This document shows positions 36,884 to 44,769 of a stretch of 64,000 nucleotides of DNA, one piece after another (the first letter of the stretch is position 1; each line of letters starts with the position of its first letter). Source of the stretch: Hyphomicrobiales bacterium (GTDB lineage Bacteria > Pseudomonadota > Alphaproteobacteria > Rhizobiales > Beijerinckiaceae); assembly GCA_947455725.1 (NCBI GenBank), contig CANGPL010000001.1, forward strand, positions 1 through 64,000, written 5' to 3'. Under the pieces are notes generated by a model that was not told the origin of the DNA, did no database searches, and saw only the letters and a list, made by a program, of their open reading frames with translations. The position numbers were made by a program, and so were the translations under genes.

Positions 36884-37189
36884 GTGGGCAATCAAATGAG
36901 ACTGACTGCTGAGATTGCTATTCGATCTGTCTTTGATGCATCCGATGCTGGCCGTATCCACTTCGTACAAGTCATAGTGCGGCTGGTGGATGCTCAGTTT
37001 GAAGCCTACAATGTTGATTACCGTACGGGCCGGATCTCTTGTTACCGGTACGGTGATTCCGTTGTTGAGCTTGGATCCGATCGAACGATAATAAAGATCG
37101 CTGATCGTTTTGATGTTAATGCGTCAAAAGCAGTAATTTGCAATGCACACGAGGGGCGTGTTAAATTTTCTGACTTCTTAGTGCTATGA
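36884..37189 (+). CDS. Hypothetical protein between decayed rpmJ copies 3 and 4
   Basis: A 101-residue reading frame from GTG 36884 (or ATG 36896, 97 residues). There are no spans, signal peptide or motif that I recognise; it looks like a small soluble mixed alpha/beta protein (FVQVIVRLVDAQFEAYNVDY, IIKIADRFDVNASKAVI). A possible ribosome-binding site is absent for GTG and weak for ATG. It may be a genuine cassette gene or a gene remnant. Downstream, 37205-37290 contains a short rightward fragment without a start. Confidence 0.35.
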   Translation: MGNQMRLTAEIAIRSVFDASDAGRIHFVQVIVRLVDAQFEAYNVDYRTGRISCYRYGDSVVELGSDRTIIKIADRFDVNASKAVICNAHEGRVKFSDFLVL

Positions 37190-37324
37190 CAACAGACCAG
37201 ATGCATAGGCTATATGGTCTGGATTGCGGGAAGGCTTGTCACCTATCTAGATGAACGCGGCGAAATGCATATTGAGTGTTTCCCACAATAAAAAATGCGG
37301 CGCCTATTTTTTAGCTAATGGTAA

Positions 37325-37386
37325 GTGCCGTTTTTATTTCATCGTGAAGACTTAGCCGGACTAGGAGGCTCGTTAGGACTTATCCG
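37325..37386 (+). pseudogene. rpmJ: Decayed rpmJ copy 4
   Basis: The stretch reads GKCRFYFIVKT before a stop, against [11 protein letters not shown] in L36. From 37347 onward, 28 of 39 aligned bases match the last part of rpmJ by my count, including GGCTCGT.AGG at the same relative position. It is the most degraded copy and closes the fourth module. The remainder of the 37190-37522 gap shows no gene that I can support. Confidence 0.6.
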
Positions 37387-37522
37387 TTATTTTGCACTCT
37401 ATAAAGCCTTGGTTTAATTCAGTTTGCGATATGATTGCAAAAGATCCTACTCATTAGAAAATTTTTTCATTTTAACTATCGTCCTGTAATAGTGGCGGTA
37501 TAAATTTTCCGGAGAGGATCAA

Positions 37523-37910
37523 ATGAAGCTCGGTTACACCATTTTTTATGTTAACGATGTAGAGGCCTCATTGACCTTCTTTGAAAAGGCATTTGGCTTA
37601 CCAAGGCGATTTTATCACGAAAGCGGCTATGGAGAGGTGGAAACAGGGAGTACCGCGTTAGGCTTCGCTAGCCATGATTTTTGATCTTCTAATCTTCCGG
37701 CGGGGTATATAACGGCATATGGTTCATCTATTCCTCTCGGAATGGAAATCGCATTGGTTACCGATGATGTAGAAGCGGCTTTTCATAAGGCAATATCTGC
37801 AGGAGCGACACTTCTCAAAAAAGTCAATTAAAAAGCCTTGGGGTCAAACAGTCGCTTATGTTCGTTGCCCCGATGGTTTGTTGGTCGAATTGTGTTCACC
37901 TCTTGGGTAA
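37523..37910 (+). pseudogene. Broken VOC (glyoxalase-like) family gene
   Basis: From ATG 37523, behind GGAGAGG, the frame reads MKLGYTIFYVNDVEASLTFF with EKAFGLPRRFYHESGYGEVE, a typical glyoxalase/bleomycin-resistance (VOC) start. TGA at 37682-37684 interrupts it. The same frame then continues with [18 protein letters not shown] and [10 protein letters not shown], and near 37828 a frameshift moves the C-terminal part ([16 protein letters not shown]) out of frame. Two independent lesions make it a pseudogene. Its decay and position mark the right edge of the disturbed region. Confidence 0.85.
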
Positions 37911-37970
37911 CAAAGGAACAATCTGATCTTTAAAACAGAAGTAGCACAACACTTCGTGTTGCCCACGTCG

Positions 37971-38882
37971 TTAACCTGGCGATGACGCTAAAACCACCCC
38001 CACAAAGGTAATCGCCGTGCCGATAGCCATTGCGATGGACAGAGGCTCGTTGAACATGGCCCAAGCCCAAACCATCGTCATCGGCGGGCTAAGATAAACG
38101 GCGCTGCTCACTCGTGCCGGCGGATAATGACGCAGAAGAACATAATAAACGCCATAGCCGAGATAGGTTGTAAGGCCCACCAACCACACAATACCAATCA
38201 AAAAATGATATCCTTCCGGCGGAAGAATAGACCCTTCGCTTAAAGCCCATGGCGCAAAAAAGTACGATGCGGTCAAGCATTGAATCGCAAGGCTTTGATG
38301 GATGGGTGTTGCAATTGCTTTGAGGCGCTTCTGCATCACCGTCATCGTCGCAAATAAAACCATGCCGGCCACGGGGATGAAATAAGCCAATAAAGGCGCA
38401 TGGCCGAAGCTAAGGCTATCCATTGAGACAAAGACGATGCCGGCAACGCCGATGCCGGTTCCGATCCATTGTCGAACAGTGAGCCGCTGGCCAAGGATGG
38501 GCTGCGATAAAACGGCGATTGCAAGCGGCACAAGATCGGCAATCAGCGCAACAAGGCCGGTAGGAACGCGATAGGCGATCGCGATAGAAAAGCTTGCGAG
38601 ATAGAGAAACATACCCGCAATACCCATACCCACCTGGTGCAGGAACGCGGTAGCGCTAATTTTCGGACCCCAAAAAACGGCGAAGGGCAGCAGTAAAATC
38701 CCAGCAACAAAATTTCGCCAGAACAGCACAAGCGCGATAGGTGCATTCTCGCTCGCAAAACGAATCCCGACAAAACCGGAACTCCAAGTGATAACCAGTA
38801 ACGCGAACAGGATTATAGAGGTGAAGGTGGAAAATGTTTTTCTTGCTTCCGTCATCTTGCGGCATGTAACGCATGAGCTCAT
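37971..38882 (-). CDS. DMT-family (EamA) transporter coupled to bluB
   Basis: A 303-residue inner-membrane protein with ten hydrophobic spans and the two EamA halves (first near SSGFVGIRFASENAP, second near AGMVLFATMTVMQKRL). Its ATG 38882 overlaps the bluB stop codon in ATGA, so it is expressed with bluB under the cobalamin riboswitch. DMT transporters move small metabolites. The position suggests export or uptake of a corrinoid-pathway intermediate such as dimethylbenzimidazole, but the substrate is unproven. ATG 38855 is an alternative start. Confidence 0.85.
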   Translation of the reverse strand: MSSCVTCRKMTEARKTFSTFTSIILFALLVITWSSGFVGIRFASENAPIALVLFWRNFVAGILLLPFAVFWGPKISATAFLHQVGMGIAGMFLYLASFSIAIAYRVPTGLVALIADLVPLAIAVLSQPILGQRLTVRQWIGTGIGVAGIVFVSMDSLSFGHAPLLAYFIPVAGMVLFATMTVMQKRLKAIATPIHQSLAIQCLTASYFFAPWALSEGSILPPEGYHFLIGIVWLVGLTTYLGYGVYYVLLRHYPPARVSSAVYLSPPMTMVWAWAMFNEPLSIAMAIGTAITFVGVVLASSPG

Positions 38883-39568
38883 AGAAAGGCAAATAAACCA
38901 TCTAAAGCCGTCTCATTGTTCCAATGATTAATGCTGACATGGGAACTCAGCGTGTGGCGCTTGGCCCAGCCCCGTTGCTCAAGCTCTGGCGATTTATAAA
39001 ACGACGAAACATATCCGACGCAAAGATAGGCTATCGGAACGATATGTTCTGGGATTGAAAGAATATTTTTTAATTCTTGCGGATTAATAATGCTCATCCA
39101 ACCGACGCCAATCCCCTCGGCGCGTGCAGCAAGCCAAAAATTCTGGACAGCACATACCGTACTATAAAGATCCATATCGGCTTGATGGGTTCGGCCCAGA
39201 ACAACCTCGCCGCCGCGTGTTCTATCGCAGGTAATACAGACTCCGATGGGGGCTTCGCGAATCCCCTCCAATTTGAGGCTACGGTATGTTTCGGATCGCT
39301 CGCCTTGAAATTTAATGGCCGCCTCTTCGCTGGCTTTGACGTATCCCGCATGAATTTTGGCATGAAGGGCAGCGTCGCGCACGATGATAAAATTCCAAGG
39401 CTGCGAAAGCCCCACCGAAGGGGCTTGATGCGCCGCCATCAGAATTTTGGCGAGCTTTGCTTGCGGAATAGGATCACTCAGAAATTCGCTGCGTACATCG
39501 CGCCGTTCCGCAATGCATTTATAAATGGCCGCCCGTTCGGCTTCTGAAAACGCGTGTTCGCTATCCAT
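38879..39568 (-). CDS. bluB: 5,6-dimethylbenzimidazole synthase
   Basis: Flavin-destroying enzyme that converts FMNH2 to 5,6-dimethylbenzimidazole, the lower ligand of vitamin B12. The 229-residue nitroreductase-fold protein has ERRDVRSEFLSDPIP, then HQAPSVGLSQPWNFI (the BluB flavin pocket), and GVGWMSIINP. I set the start at ATG 39568 behind GAGGGGAA; the longer frame runs back through the riboswitch and is not real. A cobalamin riboswitch precedes it. Confidence 0.93.
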   Translation of the reverse strand: MDSEHAFSEAERAAIYKCIAERRDVRSEFLSDPIPQAKLAKILMAAHQAPSVGLSQPWNFIIVRDAALHAKIHAGYVKASEEAAIKFQGERSETYRSLKLEGIREAPIGVCITCDRTRGGEVVLGRTHQADMDLYSTVCAVQNFWLAARAEGIGVGWMSIINPQELKNILSIPEHIVPIAYLCVGYVSSFYKSPELEQRGWAKRHTLSSHVSINHWNNETALDGLFAFL

Positions 39569-39570
39569 GG

Positions 39571-39725
39571 TTCCCCTCACGGATTGGTACTGGCGCTGCC
39601 CAGTCCATGAGCATCGCCCTATGCGATCAGGCCGGTCTTCTGGCTTGGGCTCAACCGTTTCAAGCGCCTTCCCGGTATAAACCAGTGGCACAAGCTTGAA
39701 ACGTCCCCCTTACAGCGTTGGGCAC
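39571..39725 (-). promoter_or_regulatory. Cobalamin riboswitch upstream of bluB
   Basis: Read leftward, the B12 box AAGCCAGAAGACCGGCCT lies at 39646-39629. Upstream are the conserved GCCACTGG and GGGAAGGCG elements (about 39695-39660), and the paired GTTTCAAGC/GCTTGAAAC arms that close the core. The region between the B12 box and bluB contains ATCGC/GCGAT and CTGGGC stems next to the GAGGGG ribosome-binding site, so adenosylcobalamin would probably block translation. The outer limits are approximate. Confidence 0.9.
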
Positions 39726-39857
39726 GCGACGGATTTTAACCGTCTTCCCGATTCTCCCCGCTTGCGCTGGGCACCTGATACGCATAGCTATGCCATCGAG
39801 GCGGCCAAAGGGCCAGATTTTTTATCCCTTATGTGTCAATATTACCAGGATATGCCT

Positions 39858-40319
39858 ATGGTCAGCGATGCAACGGGTGCCAATCAACTTGGCAAACAAA
39901 CGGAAACGCCACAGTCACCGGAGGAAGCGGTACTCGACCGCGTCCCCAATCCGCACGTCGATATTGATTATCTGGCTCGCTTCACAGCTCCCGAATTTAC
40001 GTCGCTTTGCCCGGTAACGGGCCAGCCTGATTTTGCGCATTTGGTTATCGATTATGTGCCCGATCAATGGCTCGTCGAGTCGAAATCACTGAAACTGTTT
40101 TTAACCTCCTTCCGCAATCACGGTTCCTTTCATGAAGACTGCACCATTGCGATTGCACGCCGCCTCGTTGATCTTCTAAAGCCGCGCTGGCTTCGGATTG
40201 GTGGCTATTGGTATCCGCGCGGCGGTATTCCCATTGATGTGTTCTGGCAGACAAATGAGGCCCCCAAGGGCGTCTGGATTCCAGATCAAGGCGTTGCGAC
40301 CTATCGCGAGCGCGGCTGA
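39858..40319 (+). CDS. queF: NADPH-dependent 7-cyano-7-deazaguanine reductase
   Basis: Reduces preQ0 to preQ1 in queuosine synthesis. The 153-residue T-fold protein has the nucleophilic Cys in [15 protein letters not shown], the substrate Glu/His region [12 protein letters not shown], and a C-terminal [11 protein letters not shown] set the start at ATG 39858 (AGGA 7 bases upstream); 39852 is possible, and the frame from 39696 reaches into the riboswitch region. No preQ1 riboswitch is visible. A weak GGCC/GGCC stem with T-run (39804-39823) precedes it. Confidence 0.92.
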   Translation: MVSDATGANQLGKQTETPQSPEEAVLDRVPNPHVDIDYLARFTAPEFTSLCPVTGQPDFAHLVIDYVPDQWLVESKSLKLFLTSFRNHGSFHEDCTIAIARRLVDLLKPRWLRIGGYWYPRGGIPIDVFWQTNEAPKGVWIPDQGVATYRERG

Positions 40320-40364
40320 TTGATAGATCTCGCGCTTCACTTATTTCCATGAAAGAGAAATTCC

Positions 40365-40721
40365 GTGCCTTACATCTCTATTACGGGTCTTAAAATGAAG
40401 AGCTTTTTTCACGCTCCTCGCTTCTGGTGGCACGCCATCCGATCCATGACGCAAGCTCGCCGTGATCCGCAGTGCCAATTGGCCATTGCCCGTAATATCA
40501 ACGGCATCGCGCATACGGTTACCGTTTGGAGCAGCCGAAAAGACATGCTCAATTTCTTGAGGAGTGGATCTCACCGCGAAGCCATGCGGGTATTTCCAAA
40601 AATCGGTACCGGGTATGGTTTTGGAAGTGACATGGAGACCGTTCCCACTTGGCAAGAGGTCCATCAGCTTTGGCTTGAAAAAGGTAAAGTGTCTAACGCT
40701 GAAGCACCTCTTGGTAATTGA
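40365..40721 (+). CDS. Conserved hypothetical protein, ABM-fold (monooxygenase-like)
   Basis: A 118-residue soluble protein, starting at GTG 40365. The pattern of FFHAPRFWWHAIRSMTQA, then INGIAHTVTVWSSRKDML and NFLRSGSHREAM, resembles dimeric alpha+beta-barrel (ABM/DUF3291-like) proteins, where the Trp/His pair lines a ligand cavity. The function is not known and the family link is by eye. It ends 3 bases before the LysE-type gene, so the two are probably co-transcribed. Confidence 0.65.
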   Translation: MPYISITGLKMKSFFHAPRFWWHAIRSMTQARRDPQCQLAIARNINGIAHTVTVWSSRKDMLNFLRSGSHREAMRVFPKIGTGYGFGSDMETVPTWQEVHQLWLEKGKVSNAEAPLGN

Positions 40722-40724
40722 AAT

Positions 40725-41327
40725 ATGATATCTGCAATTATTGATGGGTTTCTTCTCGGTGGCAGTCTGATCGTTGCGATTGGCGCGCAAAATGCCTTTG
40801 TTATTCGGCAAGGAATCTTAGCACATTTTATTGTTTGGATTTGTTTGTTCTGCGCGGTGTCCGATGCGATATTGATATGGGGTGGTGTTTTTGGCCTGTC
40901 TTTACTTGCCGATATATTGCCCCTCTTCGTGCCGATCATGACCTATGGTGGGGCATGTTTTCTTGCGTGGTTCGGCTTTTCGGCGATGCGGCGCGCTATC
41001 AAGCCGGTTGTTAAAAATATCGAGACGATTGAGGCGCCCTCGCTTCAATCAGCATTGCTGATTTGCGCCGGCTTCACCTTTCTCAACCCGCATGTGTATC
41101 TCGACACAGTGATCCTTGTTGGCAGTGTTGCGCAGGAGAGACCTTTCGAAGAGCGGAGCTTCTTTGCACTTGGTGCAAGCACGGCATCCTTCCTTTGGTT
41201 CTTCGGCCTTGGCTTAGGTGCAAAAGCCTTCAAGCCCTGGCTTGATCGACCAAGCGTATGGCGCATCATCGATGGCATTATTGCCGTCATCATGATGTGG
41301 TTGAGTATTAAATTGCCGTTGAGCTAA
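40725..41327 (+). CDS. LysE/ArgO-family amino acid exporter
   Basis: A 200-residue inner-membrane protein with six hydrophobic spans. The N-terminal GAQNAFVIRQGI and the central FLNPHVYLDTVILVG are the family signatures of LysE/ArgO basic amino acid exporters, so lysine or arginine export is probable. The stop TAA (41325-41327) overlaps the stop of the convergent gene. Confidence 0.9.
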   Translation: MISAIIDGFLLGGSLIVAIGAQNAFVIRQGILAHFIVWICLFCAVSDAILIWGGVFGLSLLADILPLFVPIMTYGGACFLAWFGFSAMRRAIKPVVKNIETIEAPSLQSALLICAGFTFLNPHVYLDTVILVGSVAQERPFEERSFFALGASTASFLWFFGLGLGAKAFKPWLDRPSVWRIIDGIIAVIMMWLSIKLPLS

Positions 41328-42169
41328 TCGGACTTAACACGTACTCGTGGTGTCGCGCTCAGTGCCCGACGCGCAATATCGTGAATCTTCTTAAAAGTAC
41401 CTTGCGTGAACATCGATGTCTCTCGCTCAATTTCTTGAAGCGCAGCTCGAAGATTTTCTATTTCTATAGTGGCATTTCCTAACGGTGCCATATTTATCGA
41501 AGCAGATATTGAATTATTTTCATGCAACTGGCCTCGTTGCAAAAGGCAATCAACAAACTCGGCTAAGAGCCGATGATGTTTTAAGTCATGCCAAGCAGAT
41601 CTCATCGTTTGTGATTGGTACCAACCCAACTCGCTTTCTAGATGGCATCCGATTAAGCCAACATTCCCCGTAATGATGGCCATCGGATCACCATTAGCGT
41701 AGGTGGCGTATGTCTCAATACTCGGATCTGAATCAATAAATGTACACCCATCATAAAAATAAAATTTTTCTGATTGGCCTTGCCATTCAGCCCGCACCAC
41801 CGTCGGAAAGGATCGTCTAATTTCTGCTTTCGGACGCGTAATATATTGGACACATCGTGTCTCGCCGATGAGGTCAAAATAGATTTGATCCGCCCAATAG
41901 GCACCCATACAAATACCAAGATAGGTACCACCCTGTTCAAGATAGGCTTTAAGAATTGGTCGTTTGCTTTTTAGAAGATGCTTAAAATCATTTGCATCGC
42001 CGCGCCCGCCTGGAAAGATCACCATATTGTAATGGGACAAATGATCTAAACTTAGATCATGACGCGTGATGATCGTGATCTCATGAAGCCCCGATAACGC
42101 GCTCAGCACGCCGGCACCGCAGTCTCGCGAGCAATAGGGCTCAAACTGAAAGAGTGCGATAGCGGCCAC
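41324..42169 (-). CDS. BPL_N / class I glutamine-amidotransferase-like protein
   Basis: A 281-residue protein whose first 200 residues have the amidotransferase-like (BPL_N) fold: FPGGRGDAND, then GICMGAYWADQIYFD with a possible nucleophilic Cys, and YFYDGCTF. Such domains occur in the N-terminal part of eukaryotic biotin-protein ligase, but no ligase domain follows here; the C-terminus is instead a helical tail (IEIENLRAALQEIERE). A cofactor-linked function cannot be assigned. It converges on the LysE-type gene with overlapping stops (CTAA). Confidence 0.75.
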   Translation of the reverse strand: MAAIALFQFEPYCSRDCGAGVLSALSGLHEITIITRHDLSLDHLSHYNMVIFPGGRGDANDFKHLLKSKRPILKAYLEQGGTYLGICMGAYWADQIYFDLIGETRCVQYITRPKAEIRRSFPTVVRAEWQGQSEKFYFYDGCTFIDSDPSIETYATYANGDPMAIITGNVGLIGCHLESELGWYQSQTMRSAWHDLKHHRLLAEFVDCLLQRGQLHENNSISASINMAPLGNATIEIENLRAALQEIERETSMFTQGTFKKIHDIARRALSATPRVRVKSD

Positions 42170-42251
42170 TTAAAACCTCGATACGGATCAACCCGTCTTT
42201 TCCCAATGCAACTTTATCAATAGCCTATGCCAAATCATCAGCGATTTGGCC

Positions 42252-43625
42252 TCATCTATCTTTCGTTGAAAACACTTTTGTAAGCGCCCGATTTGTACTT
42301 GAAGGCGGCAATAATTTTCGCACCGAAGGTGAGGCGATCACGTCACCGCGCCCGACATAGGCCTCGTGATTGGCCTCAATCGAGGTGAGATCATATAAAT
42401 AATTGACCATTAATCCATAAGATTGGTGTAATCCTTTTTTGGATCGGTCGCCGATCATATTCAATCGCTCAAGACGAGCGCCATTGCCTAAATGGAAACG
42501 GGATACGGGATCGGATGCTCTGCCATTTTTATCCCGTTCAATCAGAAAATAATGAGCAGCCAATGGAAGCATTGTTTTCGATATATTTTCAATCAGCTGC
42601 GGATTTTCAATCCAATTCATTGTATTTAAATGCGATAAGATTTCTCGCTCTGTTGAAGTAATCAATGGATTTTCAGGCTCTGCCATGACTTGCAAGAGCC
42701 ATTTAGCAAATCCGGGAACAGGTGAAAGCGTCACGAAGGTTTCGAGCTGCGACATCTCTCGCTTTAATTCTTCAACCACCTGCTTAATAAGAAAATTACC
42801 AAATGAAACACCGGCTAAACCGGGCTGCGCATTTGATATGGAATAAAAAACAGCCGTTGTGAATTTGTTGGATGCACGCGATCCGGAGTCGGCCGTCAAC
42901 AAAGGCGCAATTGCGTTCGGGATATCAGCCATTAGGGCAACTTCGACAAAGATAAGTGGCTCATCAACCAAGGCGGGGTGAAAAAAGGCATAAAGCCGCC
43001 GATCATTCGGCTCAAGTCGACGTCTTAAATCGTCCCAGCTTTCAATCGCGTGAACCGCTTCATAATGAATGATCTTCTCGAGAATGTTTGCGGGTGTTGA
43101 CCAATCGATACGGCGCAGAACCAAAAAGCCGCGATTAAACCAGGATGAAAAAAGATGGATGAAATCTTGATCGAGCGCTGCGAGTGTCGGGTGGGCTTTC
43201 AAACGTGCCTGCACATCTTCACGTATTTTTACCAAGGCATAGGTTCCATTAGGCGCGAGATTAAGCCTCCGTATCAGCTCTTGGCGTTTAGGTTCGGAAG
43301 CCGCATGAAGGGCATCGGCATTTCGAGCGTCGGGTTTCTTTTGATAGGCCTCAATCGCTTTATGGATTTTGTCGAGATCGGGTCCGAATTGATCATTGAT
43401 CCCGAGTAAAAATTCCGTTCGATCATCGGCTGAAAGCGATGCGTAGCGCGAAAGTATATCGCTGGCCAGCGCCACGCCTGTCGCTTCACCTCGGCCGGAA
43501 ATAAGCGCGTTCGCTAGCTTGAGGAGCTCATCGGGAGTAGTCGCTTTGGTACGGGGATATCCCAGAAAACTTCGGCCCCGGCTTGAAATATTCTGCAGTA
43601 ACCCAGAAAGAAAGCTTGTCTCCAT
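42252..43625 (-). CDS. Malonyl-CoA decarboxylase
   Basis: Converts malonyl-CoA to acetyl-CoA and CO2. The 457-residue protein has a helical N-terminal domain and a GNAT-like C-terminal catalytic domain; visible family motifs are IHYEAVHAIESWDDL, RRLYAFFHPALVDEPLIF, FYSISNAQPGLAGVSFGNFL and VSRFHLGNGARLERLN, the latter holding the catalytic His. The length matches bacterial MatA/MCD. No malonyl-CoA synthetase (matB) lies next to it. ATG 43625 is the start. Confidence 0.93.
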   Translation of the reverse strand: METSFLSGLLQNISSRGRSFLGYPRTKATTPDELLKLANALISGRGEATGVALASDILSRYASLSADDRTEFLLGINDQFGPDLDKIHKAIEAYQKKPDARNADALHAASEPKRQELIRRLNLAPNGTYALVKIREDVQARLKAHPTLAALDQDFIHLFSSWFNRGFLVLRRIDWSTPANILEKIIHYEAVHAIESWDDLRRRLEPNDRRLYAFFHPALVDEPLIFVEVALMADIPNAIAPLLTADSGSRASNKFTTAVFYSISNAQPGLAGVSFGNFLIKQVVEELKREMSQLETFVTLSPVPGFAKWLLQVMAEPENPLITSTEREILSHLNTMNWIENPQLIENISKTMLPLAAHYFLIERDKNGRASDPVSRFHLGNGARLERLNMIGDRSKKGLHQSYGLMVNYLYDLTSIEANHEAYVGRGDVIASPSVRKLLPPSSTNRALTKVFSTKDR

Positions 43626-43795
43626 CGGATCGTCCTTTGAGAAAAGGCGGGGCTGGTGCCTTGGCGCGTAAGATTGCAGGAAACGCTGATTTTATAAAGC
43701 GTAATTCCGGCAAGGCGCAAAAGATCGCTGCTCCCCCTTGCACTTGGACGGAGAAGAGAGCCCATCAAAAAAACGCTTCAAGAGCCTTTTTTCAC

Positions 43796-44047
43796 TTAAC
43801 CAGCAACGGCCTTCACAAAGGCATTCCATAGGCCTTGCTTGCCCTCGCGCCGCTCGCGTTCTTCTTTTTCCTGCAAGGCGCGTGCTTGGGCCTCGCGTGA
43901 AATGGTCACATTTACCGCTTCAACTTCGTTTTCATCGAGATCATCGATCTTGGCAGCCGACCGAGCGCTATATTTCGGCAACACGCGCCGAATAGGCGTA
44001 ACCCGTGCGACATTGGGATTGAAGGTGACTCTCACATCCGGCCTCAT
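43796..44047 (-). CDS. Hypothetical protein with charged helical C-terminus
   Basis: An 83-residue protein from ATG 44047 (a TTG at 44104 would add 19). The N-terminal part is basic (RVTFNPNVARVTPIRRV). The C-terminal part is a strongly charged helix (QARALQEKEERERREGKQG), ending in WNAFVKAVAG. I know no family. It lies between malonyl-CoA decarboxylase and ybaK on the same strand. Confidence 0.5.
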   Translation of the reverse strand: MRPDVRVTFNPNVARVTPIRRVLPKYSARSAAKIDDLDENEVEAVNVTISREAQARALQEKEERERREGKQGLWNAFVKAVAG

Positions 44048-44133
44048 GCTCGTTACGGAATGAGAACGGCTATGGGGCGCATTTCTATAGCGCTTTTCTT
44101 TCAATCATACGGTTCATCCCATAGAGCCTCCGC

Positions 44134-44592
44134 TTATTGTGCCACGTCCACCCATTCGGCCTTCGCAAGGTCAACGAGGCGCTGCGGGGCTATTTTAAGC
44201 GCGCATTGCACCCCGCCAGCCGCTGGAATGATGAAAGGAAACGCCTGGAGCGAAAGATCGGCAAACACCCTCAAGGGCTGAGGCAGTCCAAACGGACAAA
44301 CACCGCCAACCGGATGCCCCGTCCGCTCAACAATATCCTCGGCATTTAACATGCGCGCCTTCTGGCCAAACTGTGTCCGGTATTTTTGGTTATCGAGCCG
44401 TGCGCTTCCGCTCATCACAATCAAAATGGCTTCCTCGCCCAGCCAAAGTCCAAGTGTTTTGGCAATTTGTGCCGGTTCCACGCCATGGGCGGCGGCGGCC
44501 TCGGCAACGGTCGCGGAGCTCACGGGTGTATCGATGATGGTGATGTCGGGTGCGTAGACTTCTAGGAAGGCTTGGACGGAATCGCGACTCAT
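44134..44592 (-). CDS. YbaK/EbsC-family aminoacyl-tRNA deacylase
   Basis: A 152-residue protein of the YbaK/ProX superfamily, which hydrolyses mischarged aminoacyl-tRNA (Cys- or Ala-tRNA-Pro). The conserved lysine is in IAKTLGLWLG, and the C-terminal GHPVGGVCPFGLPQPL is characteristic. The exact substrate cannot be told. ATG 44592 is the start. Confidence 0.9.
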   Translation of the reverse strand: MSRDSVQAFLEVYAPDITIIDTPVSSATVAEAAAAHGVEPAQIAKTLGLWLGEEAILIVMSGSARLDNQKYRTQFGQKARMLNAEDIVERTGHPVGGVCPFGLPQPLRVFADLSLQAFPFIIPAAGGVQCALKIAPQRLVDLAKAEWVDVAQ

Positions 44593-44769
44593 TAAGAATT
44601 GCCCTGTTTAAACGAGAATAGAGAGTGGATAGGGCGGTATTTGCGCCACCAAATCGATGCGATGCAAGGCCTCATCGGAAAACCCGCGCGTTCTTTTGTG
44701 GTTAGACGCTGAGCTGACCCTCGCCTGGATCTCGCGTGAGACAAGCGTCAGAGGCCATGCTACGAGGGG

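Noticed and set aside
39726-39857. preQ1 riboswitch upstream of queF
   Set aside because: The expected compact pseudoknot with A-rich tail next to the ribosome-binding site is not visible; only a weak stem with a T-run is present.
40341-40811. 156-codon leftward frame opposite the ABM-like and LysE genes
   Set aside because: It spans two plus-strand genes with better start signals and family matches.
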